A DNA stretch of 64,000 nt from AC-32 sp963765785 (GCA_963765785.1 CAVXXW010000010.1:1-64000), one strand, 5' to 3'; counted from the stretch's first letter, positions 33,885 through 42,260 are shown. Notes: generated from the sequence alone by a model not told the origin. Numbers and translations: made by a program.

Positions 33885-35468
33885 ATGAGAGTTCGTCAGC
33901 GACGATTGCTGATGACGTTGGTCCTCGCCGGGACGGTGGGAGTCTCGGCAATAGCAGCGCCGAGCGCCTCGGCAACCCTTAAGAGCTTGCCGAACGGCCA
34001 GATTGTGTCCTATCTCCCGCTGCGCTCGGCTCCATCCGGGCCGACCCCGTTCGACCTCGCGTTCAACAACATGGACTACAACGGCGGTCCGGTGATGCCG
34101 TCGAATACCGACTACATGCTGATGTGGAGCCCGCAGGGCCTAGGGGCCTATCCGGACGGGTTCGTGTCCGGCATTGCCCGCTACTTCAATGACCTCGCCC
34201 ACGACAACGGAGGCAACCAGAACGTCGACTCGGTCGGGCCGCAGTACAACGACCTGACCGGCGCGGTCGCGAACTACGACGTGAGGTTCGGCGGCGTGCT
34301 GGTCGACACGGACCCGTACCCAGCGAGCCAGTGTCCGGTGAATGCCCCGGTGATTAACTGCCTGACCGACGCTCAGATTCAGCAGGAGATCGAGAGCTTC
34401 GTCACCGCTCGCCACCTGCCGACGGATTTGAGCCAGGAGTACTTCCTGCTGACGCCTCCGCACGTCGAGAGCTGCTTCACCAACGACCCGACCCAGAACT
34501 TCGGAGGGTGTTCGGCCGGCATCGTCCCGGTAAGCCAGTTTGGTGCGTACTGCGCGTATCACCAGAACACGGCCACGCCGACGATGATCTTCTACGCGAA
34601 CATGCCGTTCGACGCCACGAGCCCCTTTTGCCAGGACGGCAACTATCCGAACGGGCTGATCTCGGACGGCGAGATCAACGGCGGCCTCAGCCACGAGCAC
34701 ATGGAGTCGGTTACCGACCCGATTCCGAACGACGCGTGGACCATCGGCGCCGGGCCGTTTCATGGGTTCGAGGTCGGCGACGTGTGCGTCGCCGACGTGG
34801 GCACGCCGCTCGGCACCGCGCCGAACGGCTCACCGTTCAACCAGGTGATCAACGGGCACCCTTACTGGTACCAGACGGAGTGGAGCAACTTCACCCACAG
34901 CTGCGTGCAGCGTGTGACGCTCCCCAAGCAACTGCCGAAAGCGAAGGAGACGGTCACCGCGGGCAACGGGACCGACATCACGTTCGACTCCACCAAATCG
35001 ACGGCGCCAGGCGGCGTGGCCCAGTTCAGCTGGCAGTTCAATGCCGTTCTCGATGCCGAGACCGTCGAGCAGACGACGCCAACGACCACGTACACGTTCC
35101 CGGCGCCCGGCGCGTACTCCACCGGCGTGGCCGTGTTCAACGGCGACGGGCTATCGGCCGGAACCGGTGGGATCGTGGTCACGGGCAAGAACGGGTTCCA
35201 GCCGGCGTTCACGGTCTCGCAGGGTGCAGGCACCACGGTGAACTTCAGCGCGATCACGACCGTGAGTGGCAAGCCCGTTATCAACTACCTCTGGGAGTTC
35301 GGGGACGGCACAAGCGGGTCGGGGCCGACCCCGACGCACACCTATCAGCGACCAGGCTCCTACACGGTGACCGCAGTGCTGTTCAGCGGCGTCGGATCCG
35401 CCTTCCCAGGAGACGGCGCTGGACCGATCTACCAGCAGAAGATCGCGGTCGGTGCGGGTCCCCACTAA
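33885..35468 (+). CDS. Secreted EXORDIUM/PHI-1-like protein with PKD domains
   Basis: 527 aa. The signal peptide covers residues 1-30 (ending PSASA) after a GAGGAGGGAG ribosome binding site. Residues 60-350 hold a domain with a possible metal site GGLSHEHMESVTDP (about residue 265), then GFEVGDVCVADVG and YWYQTEWSNFTHSC, a series resembling EXORDIUM-like proteins. Two PKD-type beta-sandwich repeats follow, the last with NYLWEFGDGTSGSGPTPTHT. It probably acts outside the cell in adhesion or polymer binding; hydrolase activity is possible through the HEH motif but unproven. Confidence 0.75.
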   Translation: MRVRQRRLLMTLVLAGTVGVSAIAAPSASATLKSLPNGQIVSYLPLRSAPSGPTPFDLAFNNMDYNGGPVMPSNTDYMLMWSPQGLGAYPDGFVSGIARYFNDLAHDNGGNQNVDSVGPQYNDLTGAVANYDVRFGGVLVDTDPYPASQCPVNAPVINCLTDAQIQQEIESFVTARHLPTDLSQEYFLLTPPHVESCFTNDPTQNFGGCSAGIVPVSQFGAYCAYHQNTATPTMIFYANMPFDATSPFCQDGNYPNGLISDGEINGGLSHEHMESVTDPIPNDAWTIGAGPFHGFEVGDVCVADVGTPLGTAPNGSPFNQVINGHPYWYQTEWSNFTHSCVQRVTLPKQLPKAKETVTAGNGTDITFDSTKSTAPGGVAQFSWQFNAVLDAETVEQTTPTTTYTFPAPGAYSTGVAVFNGDGLSAGTGGIVVTGKNGFQPAFTVSQGAGTTVNFSAITTVSGKPVINYLWEFGDGTSGSGPTPTHTYQRPGSYTVTAVLFSGVGSAFPGDGAGPIYQQKIAVGAGPH

Positions 35469-35694
35469 CTAGAGATAACTGACAACCGATGGCCGACACT
35501 CGGACTTTGGTGATTGAGGGGCAGGTACGCATCCTCACCGCCAAAGTCCGGTGCCAGCTTAAGGTGTAACTCTGTAACTGCTGAGTTGCGTCAAAGCCTG
35601 ACTGCGCTCTGACGACGGTACGCTCGGCCAGGCGACGTTGCTCTGCTGCGGCTCGTCTCTCGCGTCCGAGGAGGACGACTTCCACGCGCTTTTC

Positions 35695-36225
35695 TTAGGC
35701 GCTCCTCTGCGGCGGGGGCCAGGCGGAAGCGCTGACGACGCCCGGTAGAGCCTTCTCGAAGAGTGCGGCGAGGCGGACGAGCTCGTGCTTGGTGAGTCGG
35801 CCGGTGTAGAGCTCGCGCACCGTAGCGTGGTGGACGACTTGCGCGAGCCGTAGCGCCTCGAGCCCGGACTGGGTCAACGCAGCGAAGGCGGCGCGTCCGT
35901 CCGCCGGGTCGGGTTCCCGGCTAACGAGACCCTGTTCCTCGAGGCGGAGGACCACTCGGGTGATTCCGCTCGGCGTGAGCATCCGCTGCGCGCCGAGGTC
36001 GCTCATGCGCAATCTCAGTCCGGGGGCGGTGACAAGCGTGATCAGGACGCCGTAGTCGGCGAGCGAGATCAGACCGTCGTGACGGAGGCGGCGGTCGATC
36101 TCGCGCATCACGGTTTCTCGGAGACGGATCAGCCCTCGCCACGCGTCGAACTCCCCCGGACTGAGGGCCTCCGGCTCCGGCAACTCCTCGAGCCAGTGCT
36201 CGGGTTCGGATCGATTACTTGACAT
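35695..36225 (-). CDS. MarR family transcriptional regulator
   Basis: 176 aa. The winged-helix core is visible as SLADYGVLITLVTAPGLRLR (about residues 54-73), the recognition helix MLTPSGITRVVLRLEEQGLV (about 82-101) and the wing SREPDPADGRAAFAALTQSG. MarR repressors typically bind a palindrome in a divergent promoter and release on binding small aromatic ligands. An ATGTT-N5-AACAT palindrome overlaps its own start, and a cupin gene diverges 86 bp away, so it probably controls both. Confidence 0.9.
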   Translation of the reverse strand: MSSNRSEPEHWLEELPEPEALSPGEFDAWRGLIRLRETVMREIDRRLRHDGLISLADYGVLITLVTAPGLRLRMSDLGAQRMLTPSGITRVVLRLEEQGLVSREPDPADGRAAFAALTQSGLEALRLAQVVHHATVRELYTGRLTKHELVRLAALFEKALPGVVSASAWPPPQRSA

Positions 36226-36239
36226 GTTGAAATAACATT
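36219..36239. promoter_or_regulatory. Putative MarR operator in the divergent MarR/cupin promoter
   Basis: TTGACA at 36219-36224 is directly followed by the inverted repeat ATGTT-gaaat-AACAT (36224-36237), which overlaps the marR start codon and faces the cupin gene. MarR proteins bind such 5-7 bp inverted repeats and would occlude both promoters. Assignment rests on position and symmetry only. Confidence 0.5.
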
Positions 36240-36310
36240 TGCGAGCATCTACTTGCGTGTGTGAAGTATATCGACCGGCCCGGCCGGTCCTCCAGAAAAA
36301 GGGGATAGAA

Positions 36311-36781
36311 ATGACATCTCTTCAGACCAAGGTTCTCGCCCCAGGCGAAGGACTGCGACTCCAGTCCGGTCCAGGACGCGACCTCGTCTTCAAGGTCACC
36401 GGCGAGGACACCGACGGAGCGTTCGACTACTTCACCGTCGAAGTCGCTCCAAAGGGCGGGCCGCCGCTCCACGTCCACCACCATCAAGAGGAGACGATTC
36501 ACGTTCTGAAGGGCCAGTACAAGATCCAGATCGGTGACGAGACGTTCCACTGCACGGAAGGCGGCTTCGCCTACATGCCGTCGGGCGTCCCCCACGCGTT
36601 CCTCAACCTGACGGACGACCCGGGCGAGATCGTCGTGGTCTACACCCCGGGTGGCGGCCACAAGTTCTACGAAGAGCTAGGCCCGCTGACGCGAAATGGG
36701 ACGCCCGACCGTGCAGCCGTCGCCGCCGTCTTCGAGAAGTACGACATGACACTACTGGGGCCGCCGCTGACCGATGACTGA
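36311..36781 (+). CDS. Cupin domain protein
   Basis: 156 aa from ATG 36311 (AAGGGGAT upstream). Cupin motif 1 reads PPLHVHHHQEETIHVLKG (about residues 56-73), with the three histidines and glutamate that bind a metal, and motif 2 reads GFAYMPSGVPHAFLN (about 89-103). It is a single-domain small-molecule dioxygenase- or isomerase-like cupin with unknown substrate. It diverges from a MarR regulator and is probably its target. Confidence 0.9.
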   Translation: MTSLQTKVLAPGEGLRLQSGPGRDLVFKVTGEDTDGAFDYFTVEVAPKGGPPLHVHHHQEETIHVLKGQYKIQIGDETFHCTEGGFAYMPSGVPHAFLNLTDDPGEIVVVYTPGGGHKFYEELGPLTRNGTPDRAAVAAVFEKYDMTLLGPPLTDD

Positions 36782-36817
36782 ACCTGAACACCTCTGAGGC
36801 GCAAATGCACTGCCGGC

Positions 36818-37471
36818 TCATGTGACATTCGCGGACGCTGGCGCAGTGGGCGTTCTTGTAACCCGGCAGTAGGTTGGGTCACCGTGGCAGCGGGTTCGGG
36901 CCGGTCGCGTCACGAGGCGCTGCGGGACCCAGTCGTCGACGTGGACGAAGCCATCGAACGTCGCGCCCCCAAGGACGCAGGAGTCGTAGAGCGAACGGCG
37001 GTAGAACTTCACGTGGGTGAAGTCCTCGAAGAGCACGTAGTACGGCTCGGTGTCGGCGTTCTGGAACTGTTGCCCGGTCAGGACCGCTCGATGCTTGCGG
37101 GAGAAGGCGTCGACGTCCTCACCGACGACGACGCCGAGGTGCTCGAGGCCCATCCGGTAGACGCGTTGGTGAACGGGCGGGATGAGCTCGATGAGCGAAA
37201 CCGGAGTCCCGTCGAGGACATCGAGCGGCTCGGCGAGGACGATCTTGAAGATCGGCCGGCCGTTCCAGACGCTCTCGAAATTGGCGGTCGCGTGGCGTTC
37301 CAGCAGGGTCCGCTGATGGACGTACAGGTCCCAGTCGGGCACGCGCACTGCGAGATGGCTGAGGGCGTACGGCGCGATGTCGATGCCCCGCGCGATGAGC
37401 CGGTCGCGCTGCGTCACCGCGAAGGCTCGATAGTCCCCGATGATCTCGGCGATCGGATCAGACGTCACCAC
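36818..37471 (-). CDS. VOC-superfamily protein (YecM-like)
   Basis: 217 aa. HLAVRVPDWDLYVHQRTLLE near residue 38, NGRPIFKIVLAEPL near 68, SLIELIPPVHQRVYRMGLEH near 92 and GVVVGEDVDAF near 113 give the betaalphabeta-beta-beta-beta pattern and His/Glu ligands of the vicinal-oxygen-chelate fold, closest in layout to YecM. The start is GTG 37471 with AGGAGG upstream. It converges with the cupin gene. It is the last gene inside the 31-37.7 kb segment. Confidence 0.75.
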   Translation of the reverse strand: MVTSDPIAEIIGDYRAFAVTQRDRLIARGIDIAPYALSHLAVRVPDWDLYVHQRTLLERHATANFESVWNGRPIFKIVLAEPLDVLDGTPVSLIELIPPVHQRVYRMGLEHLGVVVGEDVDAFSRKHRAVLTGQQFQNADTEPYYVLFEDFTHVKFYRRSLYDSCVLGGATFDGFVHVDDWVPQRLVTRPARTRCHGDPTYCRVTRTPTAPASANVT

Positions 37472-38060
37472 GTGACATCCTCCTCCGCGATAGTACGAGA
37501 TGCACGGCCGAACACACGGTCCCGGGTCGGTCTCACGTAGGTAGTCAGTTCCCCGGGCGCGACGCTCTCAGGAGGCACTCGACCTACCCTGCCATCTGCT
37601 GGCTCCCCCACGTTTACGGACTGAGCGCGGACGGACGGGCGGCTAACCGCACGGAACCCCTGCACGTCTCACGTATGCGGATGAGAGGACTTGAACCTCC
37701 ACGGGGTTCTGAGGGCTGTGGCGGTATCTGGCGAACCGTGGCGGGAAGCGGGTTCGCGGCTCATCTCGCTGACGGCCTAGGCGCTGTTTCGGGCCGGGTT
37801 TGTGGACTGAGCGTGGACTAATTCGGCGGCATCCAGCACCGGCGGTGTACGGCCGCGTCCGTGAGGAACCGCGGACTGGCCAGTCAGCGGCACCTCGAAC
37901 GCCAAGACGGGCGCGGCCTCCTAAGTCGACGCGCTCGCCGTCTGCTTCTTGCGCACTGGTGGGTCTGCTCGCCGTCGGGGCGGCCCCCCAGCCGCCACAC
38001 GCTTCCGGCGCCCGTCCGGTGCCTAGTCCCGACCGGCGGGTTGCGTCGTACACTCGGCCG
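37472..38060. other. Intergenic stretch containing direct-repeat copy 2; no gene seen
   Basis: No supported reading frame. ACGGACTGAGCGCGGAC occurs at 37616-37632 and, with changes, at 37803-37818; the same word lies at 31206-31222 after direct-repeat copy 1. The segment therefore shares [40-bp repeat]-[GGACTGAGCG word]-[CxxC gene] order with 31.08-31.33 kb. Confidence 0.6.
37674..37713 (-). repeat. 40-bp direct repeat resembling a tRNA 3' end (att-like), copy 2
   Basis: Identical to 31080-31119, in the same orientation. On the minus strand it encodes a T arm and acceptor strand without the rest of a tRNA. Together the two copies bound 6.6 kb. No integrase gene lies between them. Confidence 0.8.
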
Positions 38061-38250
38061 ATGCCTCTCGAGAACGTCGCGCTGGTCCCGCAGTGCACGG
38101 AGTGCAAGGCCGCATGGTTGCCGGCTGACGAAGAGCGCTGGGAAGCGCACCTCGGCGTGCGACGAGAATCTCGACGAGCCGGCCGAGGTCGTCTTCTACT
38201 GTCCGGAGTGCGCTGCGCGGGAGTTCGGGGGAGTAAAGAGTGGGGCCTAG
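38061..38250 (+). pseudogene. CxxC...CxxC small protein, copy 2 (frameshifted)
   Basis: ATG 38061 reads PLENVALVPQCTECKAAWLP then ADEERWEAHLG; at about 38157 the frame shifts by one base and continues CDENLDEPAEVVFYCPECAA and REFGGVKSGA to TAG. Repaired length is about 62 aa. It has two CxxC knuckles about 35 residues apart, as in a zinc ribbon. It is the most complete version of the family in this window. Confidence 0.7.
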
Positions 38251-39745
38251 CGCCGAGACCACAGTTGGCCAGAACTGAGGACCTATTGGCGCTCGACCCT
38301 AAGCGCGCCGCATCGGCCCCACTCGTCAAGATTCCCAGACTCGGCGGTCTCCTGTCCATGGGCCGTCTGACCCATCTTCCTACCCGTGGAGGCCTAGGAG
38401 CGCTCCGCTCCGCGCGCGAGACGAGACCCGCCGCCCTAGCCGCCAGCGCCCCTCTGCCTAGCTAAGAGACCAAGGCATCGGGGGCGAGTGCTGGCCCACC
38501 CGTCCCCGATGGCCGTGACACTACGGCGCCGCGAACGCGCTTCCCTTTGGCCCGTTTGCGCTCACCTCGCTTGCCCAAGCCCGGACTGCGCGGCCTGCGA
38601 TTTCGGCGGCGGCTGACCGCGTCAATGCCCGCTCGGCGTTTGCCGGCGGACTGGTCCGAAAAGGAAAGGGCGGCCCGTCGGCCGCCCCGTACTTTGCGCG
38701 TCCGTCCGTCTCTGCGGCCAAGGCGGCCGGTCTGCGCTGACCCATGGTGTGACGGCCCGGCGGCCCGTGCCTCCCCATGAAGGGGGATATCTCCAGGCAA
38801 CGCGAAACGGGGCCGCCGCCTGGCCCCGTTTCGAGTCTCCCGTGAGAGAGAGCCGCAGGTAAGTCGTCAGGCCCCGCCGCATTGAGGCCCTTCGTGTCTT
38901 CCGAGGTCGCCCCCGCCGCATCGGGGCGCGTCTCGGTTGCACGAGCAGTATCGGGTCGGGGGTGGCTGGTTGATCCATCACCCTTCTACGGTTGACTGCC
39001 TCACTTGACACGGAAGACCAGCGATGGGACTCGTGGCGGTCGAAGATGAGCCACACGGCCGATGGTGCTCCGAATCGTTGCTCGTCATGCTCGTGCCGTG
39101 AGGTTCTGCGGCCGAAACTCCTCGCCAGCGTCTGCCTCGTCATCGCCGCGGCGGCGGCCGTGCTCGCGTTGAGGGCGGCACAGGCGACGGCGCAGGGCGT
39201 GAGGAAGCGCCCTGCACGTGGGGGGCGTCATCGGTCAGCGCCGAGGAAGTGGACGGGAAGGACGTCGTCTCGCCAGCAGCGACCTCCGGCTGCATTCCTA
39301 AGTAACGATCTGCGCCTGCAGAGCGCTCGACCTTCGACGGTCGCGGCCGGTTCCGTGAGGGGCCGGGCGGCGAGCCGAACGCCCTCGCGCGTGTAGGTGC
39401 TTCCCCCGATGCGCATCACCGCAGCCCGGCGACATAGTCGGAGCGTGAGCCGGGGCCGCCAGAGGCCGCCGCGCACTTCCCCGTGGCCTGCCGAAGGGGT
39501 GGTCACCCGGGGGGCTGACGGAAGCCTCAGGCCCCGGGGCCGCCCTATCCCCCACCCCCGTGGTGAGGCCCGCCGAACTCTCCCGCGATCTCAGCAGAGA
39601 GGTCACCGGGCGTCCTGACGGTCAGCCTCTACCCCGGCTCGCGCTCTCCGGAACCTTGAAGGGCCCGCCTGAAGATCGCCCGCGGATGGCCCTGTGGATA
39701 CGACGAGACAGGCTCGGCGATGAGCGAGGGGTGGATGCAGCTGGA
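38251..39745. other. Region of about 1.5 kb without a supportable gene
   Basis: Long open frames here are GC-bias artefacts without family features. Perfect hairpins lie at 38668-38687 (8-bp stem GGGCGGCC) and 38803-38833 (12-bp stem CGAAACGGGGCC), the latter terminator-like. A hydrophobic stretch near 39110-39185 on the plus strand (LLASVCLVIAAAAAVLAL) could be a remnant signal peptide. A 24-nt word at 39361-39384 recurs at 45.3 kb. Confidence 0.5.
39361..39384. repeat. 24-nt repeat, copy 1
   Basis: GGCCGGGCGGCGAGCCGAAC plus CGCCC-type ending is repeated identically at 45312-45335. It can fold as GGGCG-gcgagccgaa-CGCCC. It probably marks another duplicated gene end, since the minus strand reads GVRLAARP in both places. 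Confidence 0.55.
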
Positions 39746-39904
39746 CTAGCGGCCAAGCCTCGTTCTGCGGCGGATGCCGAGACGCCCCTGCATAGCCTTG
39801 TCTTCGGCTCCGTCTTTCCGGGCCGCCCAGACGAACACGGCTCCAATGATCGCCAGCGGCACGAGGACCGCGACGAGCGCGATGATTCCGGCAGCGCTGG
39901 TCAT
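39746..39904 (-). CDS. Small single-TM protein with RLGIRRRTRLGR tail
   Basis: 52 aa: MTSAAGIIALVAVLVPLAII then GAVFVWAARKDGAEDKAMQG and RLGIRRRTRLGR. One membrane helix with a short basic cytoplasmic tail. The tail looks conserved among small actinobacterial membrane proteins as far as I can recall; no role is known. It is below the size that gene callers usually trust, but the composition and tail support it. Confidence 0.6.
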   Translation of the reverse strand: MTSAAGIIALVAVLVPLAIIGAVFVWAARKDGAEDKAMQGRLGIRRRTRLGR

Positions 39905-40026
39905 CCGCGAAAGTGTCGCACGGATCTTCAAGCCGGCAGGGCCGGGCGCTTGCTGAAACACGTTGCGGTGGCTCACGTGCCGGTATTCGCCCCCCGATCG
40001 CGGCGATGGCGCTCGCGGCGCGCGTG

Positions 40027-40086
40027 ATGCTGCTGCCGCAGCCGCTCTGCCCGGACTGCGCTGCGCGCGAGTTTGGGCACTCATGA
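40027..40086 (+). pseudogene. CxxC...CxxC small protein, copy 5 (3' remnant)
   Basis: ATG 40027 opens a 19-residue frame ending LCPDCAAREFGHS and stop, equal to the C-terminal knuckle of the CxxC family (compare YCPECAAREFG at 38.2 kb). The N-terminal half is absent or unrecognisable. Confidence 0.55.
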
Positions 40087-40281
40087 GAACGAGGAGGAGC
40101 GAGCGGCCAAGCGCAAGAAAGCGCGCGACTGCGGCGTCTGTTTAGACAAGCCGGGCGGCCGGCCATCCACCGGGGTTTTGGCGGCATTTCCCCGTTAGGG
40201 GGAGAACGGTCGCCCGGTTATTACAGGGTCGCACTGTCCGAGGCCGCCCGGTAGCTGGCCGTCGGGGGAGTTCGCAGCTTC

Positions 40282-40521
40282 CTAGAACGACCCGACGAGC
40301 GCCCGCAGAACACGCACGGCCTCCCGTCGCGGCTCGTGCGGTAAAGCCGAGAGAGCCGACACCGCGAGCGCGACGTCGCTCAGCGTCGGCTCGCACTCCT
40401 GCAGGTAGCGCTCGAGCCAGCGGACCGCGACCCTCGGTAGGCGCTTGGGCTCCTTCGCCGCGATCAGGATCGTCAGCTCGAGCGCTTCGACGAGGCTGAT
40501 CCGGCCGAGCTCCCGCGCCAA
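40282..40521 (-). CDS. Hypothetical helical protein, probably 5'-truncated
   Basis: 79 aa from TTG 40521. Open frame continues upstream through HDRLARALQHGIVVAEGLA without an ATG, GTG or TTG before a TAG, so the start has been lost or shifted. The helical sequence ELGRISLVEALELTILIAAK ... RWLERYLQECEPTLSDVALA ... REAVRVLRALVGSF is reminiscent of a conserved Solirubrobacterales protein of about 110-120 aa, by memory only. Its last 23 residues have a diverged duplicate at 45778-45860. Confidence 0.5.
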   Translation of the reverse strand: MARELGRISLVEALELTILIAAKEPKRLPRVAVRWLERYLQECEPTLSDVALAVSALSALPHEPRREAVRVLRALVGSF

Positions 40522-40737
40522 GCCTTCGGCGACGACAATGCCGTGCTGGAGTGCTCGAGCAAGACGGTCGTGGACGGCCCTGCGAGGTCGACGTGCTCCT
40601 CCCCGGGGCCGGACGGCGTGAGGAGCCTAAGAGCACTCTGTCGGTTGGCGAGATACTGCGCGGTAGAAACGGCGCTGGCATGAATCGGATCTGACTGGGC
40701 GCAGCGCGGAAGATCCAACGCGGGAGGAGTAAGACAC

Positions 40738-40929
40738 GTGGCTGAGCGCAGGTACGGCGGGATAACCCTTGGCGGGATCATCGTCATTCTCGGGATCATC
40801 CTGATCATTGTCTGGAGCTTCTGGATCGGGCTCATCGTCACGCTCATCGGGCTCATCGCCTTTGCGGGTTCGCGCGGGGCAAGTGGTACTGAGCCGGCTT
40901 TCGCAGGTTCGACTAGTACTCGGGCTTAG
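40738..40929 (+). CDS. Small two-helix membrane protein
   Basis: 63 aa from GTG 40738 with GGAGGAG upstream. Two adjacent hydrophobic helices (ITLGGIIVILGIILIIVWSF and WIGLIVTLIGLIAFAG) and a polar tail. The strong ribosome binding site and composition unlike its surroundings support it. Function unknown. It converges with the next gene with a 17-bp overlap. Confidence 0.6.
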   Translation: MAERRYGGITLGGIIVILGIILIIVWSFWIGLIVTLIGLIAFAGSRGASGTEPAFAGSTSTRA

Positions 40930-41197
40930 GTGAGATCGGCACGCGGGCAGCCTGGCGGAGGCTTCGCAGTCCTTCCGCCAGTTGGAGCTCGGTGTCGGCC
41001 ACATCGAGGCAAAGCAGCAGCTCCTGCCGCATCTCCTCATCCGCGAGGACATCCGGCTGCCCCGAATCGGCCTGCAGCACTCGCGCTAGCTCAGACTGGA
41101 GTGCCAGCAGAGCCAGATTGCGTTCGATGAGCAGGTCGTGCAGCTCGTTTGCCTCAGCCCGCGTCAGCGGCAACTTTCGCGCGCCGAGAATCATCAC
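40913..41197 (-). CDS. Hypothetical helical protein
   Basis: 94 aa, acidic and leucine-rich (LTRAEANELHDLLIERNLAL near residue 11; EEMRQELLLCLDVADTELQL near 54). No signal or membrane segment. The clean frame and amino-acid profile suggest a real small cytoplasmic protein, perhaps regulatory; I recognise no family. Confidence 0.5.
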   Translation of the reverse strand: MMILGARKLPLTRAEANELHDLLIERNLALLALQSELARVLQADSGQPDVLADEEMRQELLLCLDVADTELQLAEGLRSLRQAARVPISPKPEY

Positions 41198-41267
41198 TAC
41201 GGACGGCCCTATGAGGTCGACGGTTCCCTCCTTCTTGGGGGCGAGACGGCGCGAGTGAGTCTACGGA

Positions 41268-41726
41268 CTAGCCGAAGCGATGCTTGTAGGCGATCTCCTG
41301 CGCCCGCGCCTGCCGCAGCGTCAGCGTTCCGTTGCAGAGCTTCCGGTGAAGGCTTGCCTCGATGCCGTTGTCATCGCGCCGAGCCTGCGTCCACGGCTGC
41401 GGCCAGAGGTTCCGCGTCGCGCGGGGAGCGCCGCCGAGCTCGAGGCTAACGAGGTGGTCCTCCTCGAAGTGGCTCGGGTTCAGGTCGGCGTACTGAAATA
41501 GAACGAGCTGCTTCTTCTTCAACGCGTTCGTGTAGCTCGCCGGCGGTCGTATCGTCTTCGTCCAGCCGACGCGACAGACGGTCTTGAAGAGCGTCTTCTG
41601 CGTCACGGCCGAGTAGCGGACCCCCGGCGTGTGCGTCGGCAGGATCAGCGCAGCACTCGACGCGAGCGCGCCAGCCGCGACGACCGCCGCGGCGACGAGA
41701 GCGAGAAGTACGACGCGCCCACGCAT
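41268..41726 (-). CDS. Secreted HNH-like protein
   Basis: 152 aa. The signal peptide covers about residues 1-23. The core FEEDHLVSLELGGAPRATRN (about residues 87-106) with NLWPQPW after it matches the D-H-x-x-x-L-x-x-G-G...N-L-x-P layout of HNH/His-Me-finger nuclease-like domains, where the histidine is catalytic. Two cysteines (TVCRVGW, KLCNGTL) could form a disulphide. It may be an extracellular nuclease or a toxin-like effector. Its last 16 residues have a copy at 32497-32551. Confidence 0.7.
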   Translation of the reverse strand: MRGRVVLLALVAAAVVAAGALASSAALILPTHTPGVRYSAVTQKTLFKTVCRVGWTKTIRPPASYTNALKKKQLVLFQYADLNPSHFEEDHLVSLELGGAPRATRNLWPQPWTQARRDDNGIEASLHRKLCNGTLTLRQARAQEIAYKHRFG

Positions 41727-41772
41727 GTCGGGAACGGACGATAGCCCCTGTCGCCCGCTCTAGAGTCGCGTC

Positions 41773-41945
41773 ATGGAGTCGTCGCGCTCGTCCCGAAGTG
41801 CGTGGAGTGCAAAGCCGTCTGGCTCCCTGCCGACTCAGAGCGTTGGCGCGCATACCTCGGCTGCAGCGAGGATCTCGATGGGCCGGCGGAGGTCTTCTTC
41901 TACTGCCCTGAGTGCGCGGAGCACGCGTTCGGCAGCGACTCCTAG
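41773..41945 (+). pseudogene. CxxC...CxxC small protein, copy 3 (start frame lost)
   Basis: The frame reads VVALVPKCVECKAVWLPADS, ERWRAYLGCSEDLDGPAEVF and FYCPECAEHAFGSDS to TAG. ATG 41773 is one base out of this frame, and no other start exists after an upstream TAG, so a one-base loss near codon 3 is likely. The rest is the cleanest copy of the family, with both CxxC pairs. Confidence 0.65.
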
Positions 41946-42008
41946 AAGGTCTTACACCCCTCACCTGGCCCAGATGGACGCTTACATGCGCCTGTCTGCC
42001 TTCGTAAA

Positions 42009-42189
42009 GTGGGCCAATGGTCTGCGCGGGTCGTTGCCTTCATCCCTAACTGCGTCGAGTGCGGCGAAAGCTGGTTGCCCGCGGAACACCGACCGGTGGC
42101 AGGCGTACTGGGTCGACGACGGGCCGGTGGACGTGTTGCTCTTCTACTGCGCGGCGTGCGCGAAGCGCGAGTTCGGCGAGAAGTCGTAG
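42009..42189 (+). pseudogene. CxxC...CxxC small protein, copy 4 (frameshifted)
   Basis: GTG 42009 gives ARVVAFIPNCVECGESWLPA then EH; near 42097 the frame shifts and continues DRWQAYWVDDGPVDVLLFYC, AACAKREFGEKS and TAG. It is equivalent to the family consensus with a single indel. It lies 72 bp upstream of the first GGAACTT-type promoter. Confidence 0.65.
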
Positions 42190-42260
42190 ACGCCGGTCCC
42201 CGGCGCGCTCTCGGCGAGCCGAGGACATGAGCAGCAGCTGAGCGCCTAAGACGACCCGGT

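Noticed and set aside
31080..37713. Complete tRNA gene at the 40-bp repeats
   Set aside because: No 5' acceptor half (GCGGATG) or anticodon arm lies within 100 bp of either copy.
31080..37713. Integrase or transposase gene within the repeat-bounded segment
   Set aside because: No tyrosine or serine recombinase or DDE motif is visible in any frame.
37800..38465. 221-aa frame across CxxC copy 2
   Set aside because: It is open only by GC bias; meaningful sequence begins at ATG 38061 and moves to another frame after 38157.
38992..39396. 134-aa plus-strand frame with a hydrophobic stretch
   Set aside because: Only the hydrophobic part looks signal-like; the rest is Arg/Ser low complexity with no ribosome binding site, so I list it only within the gap entry.
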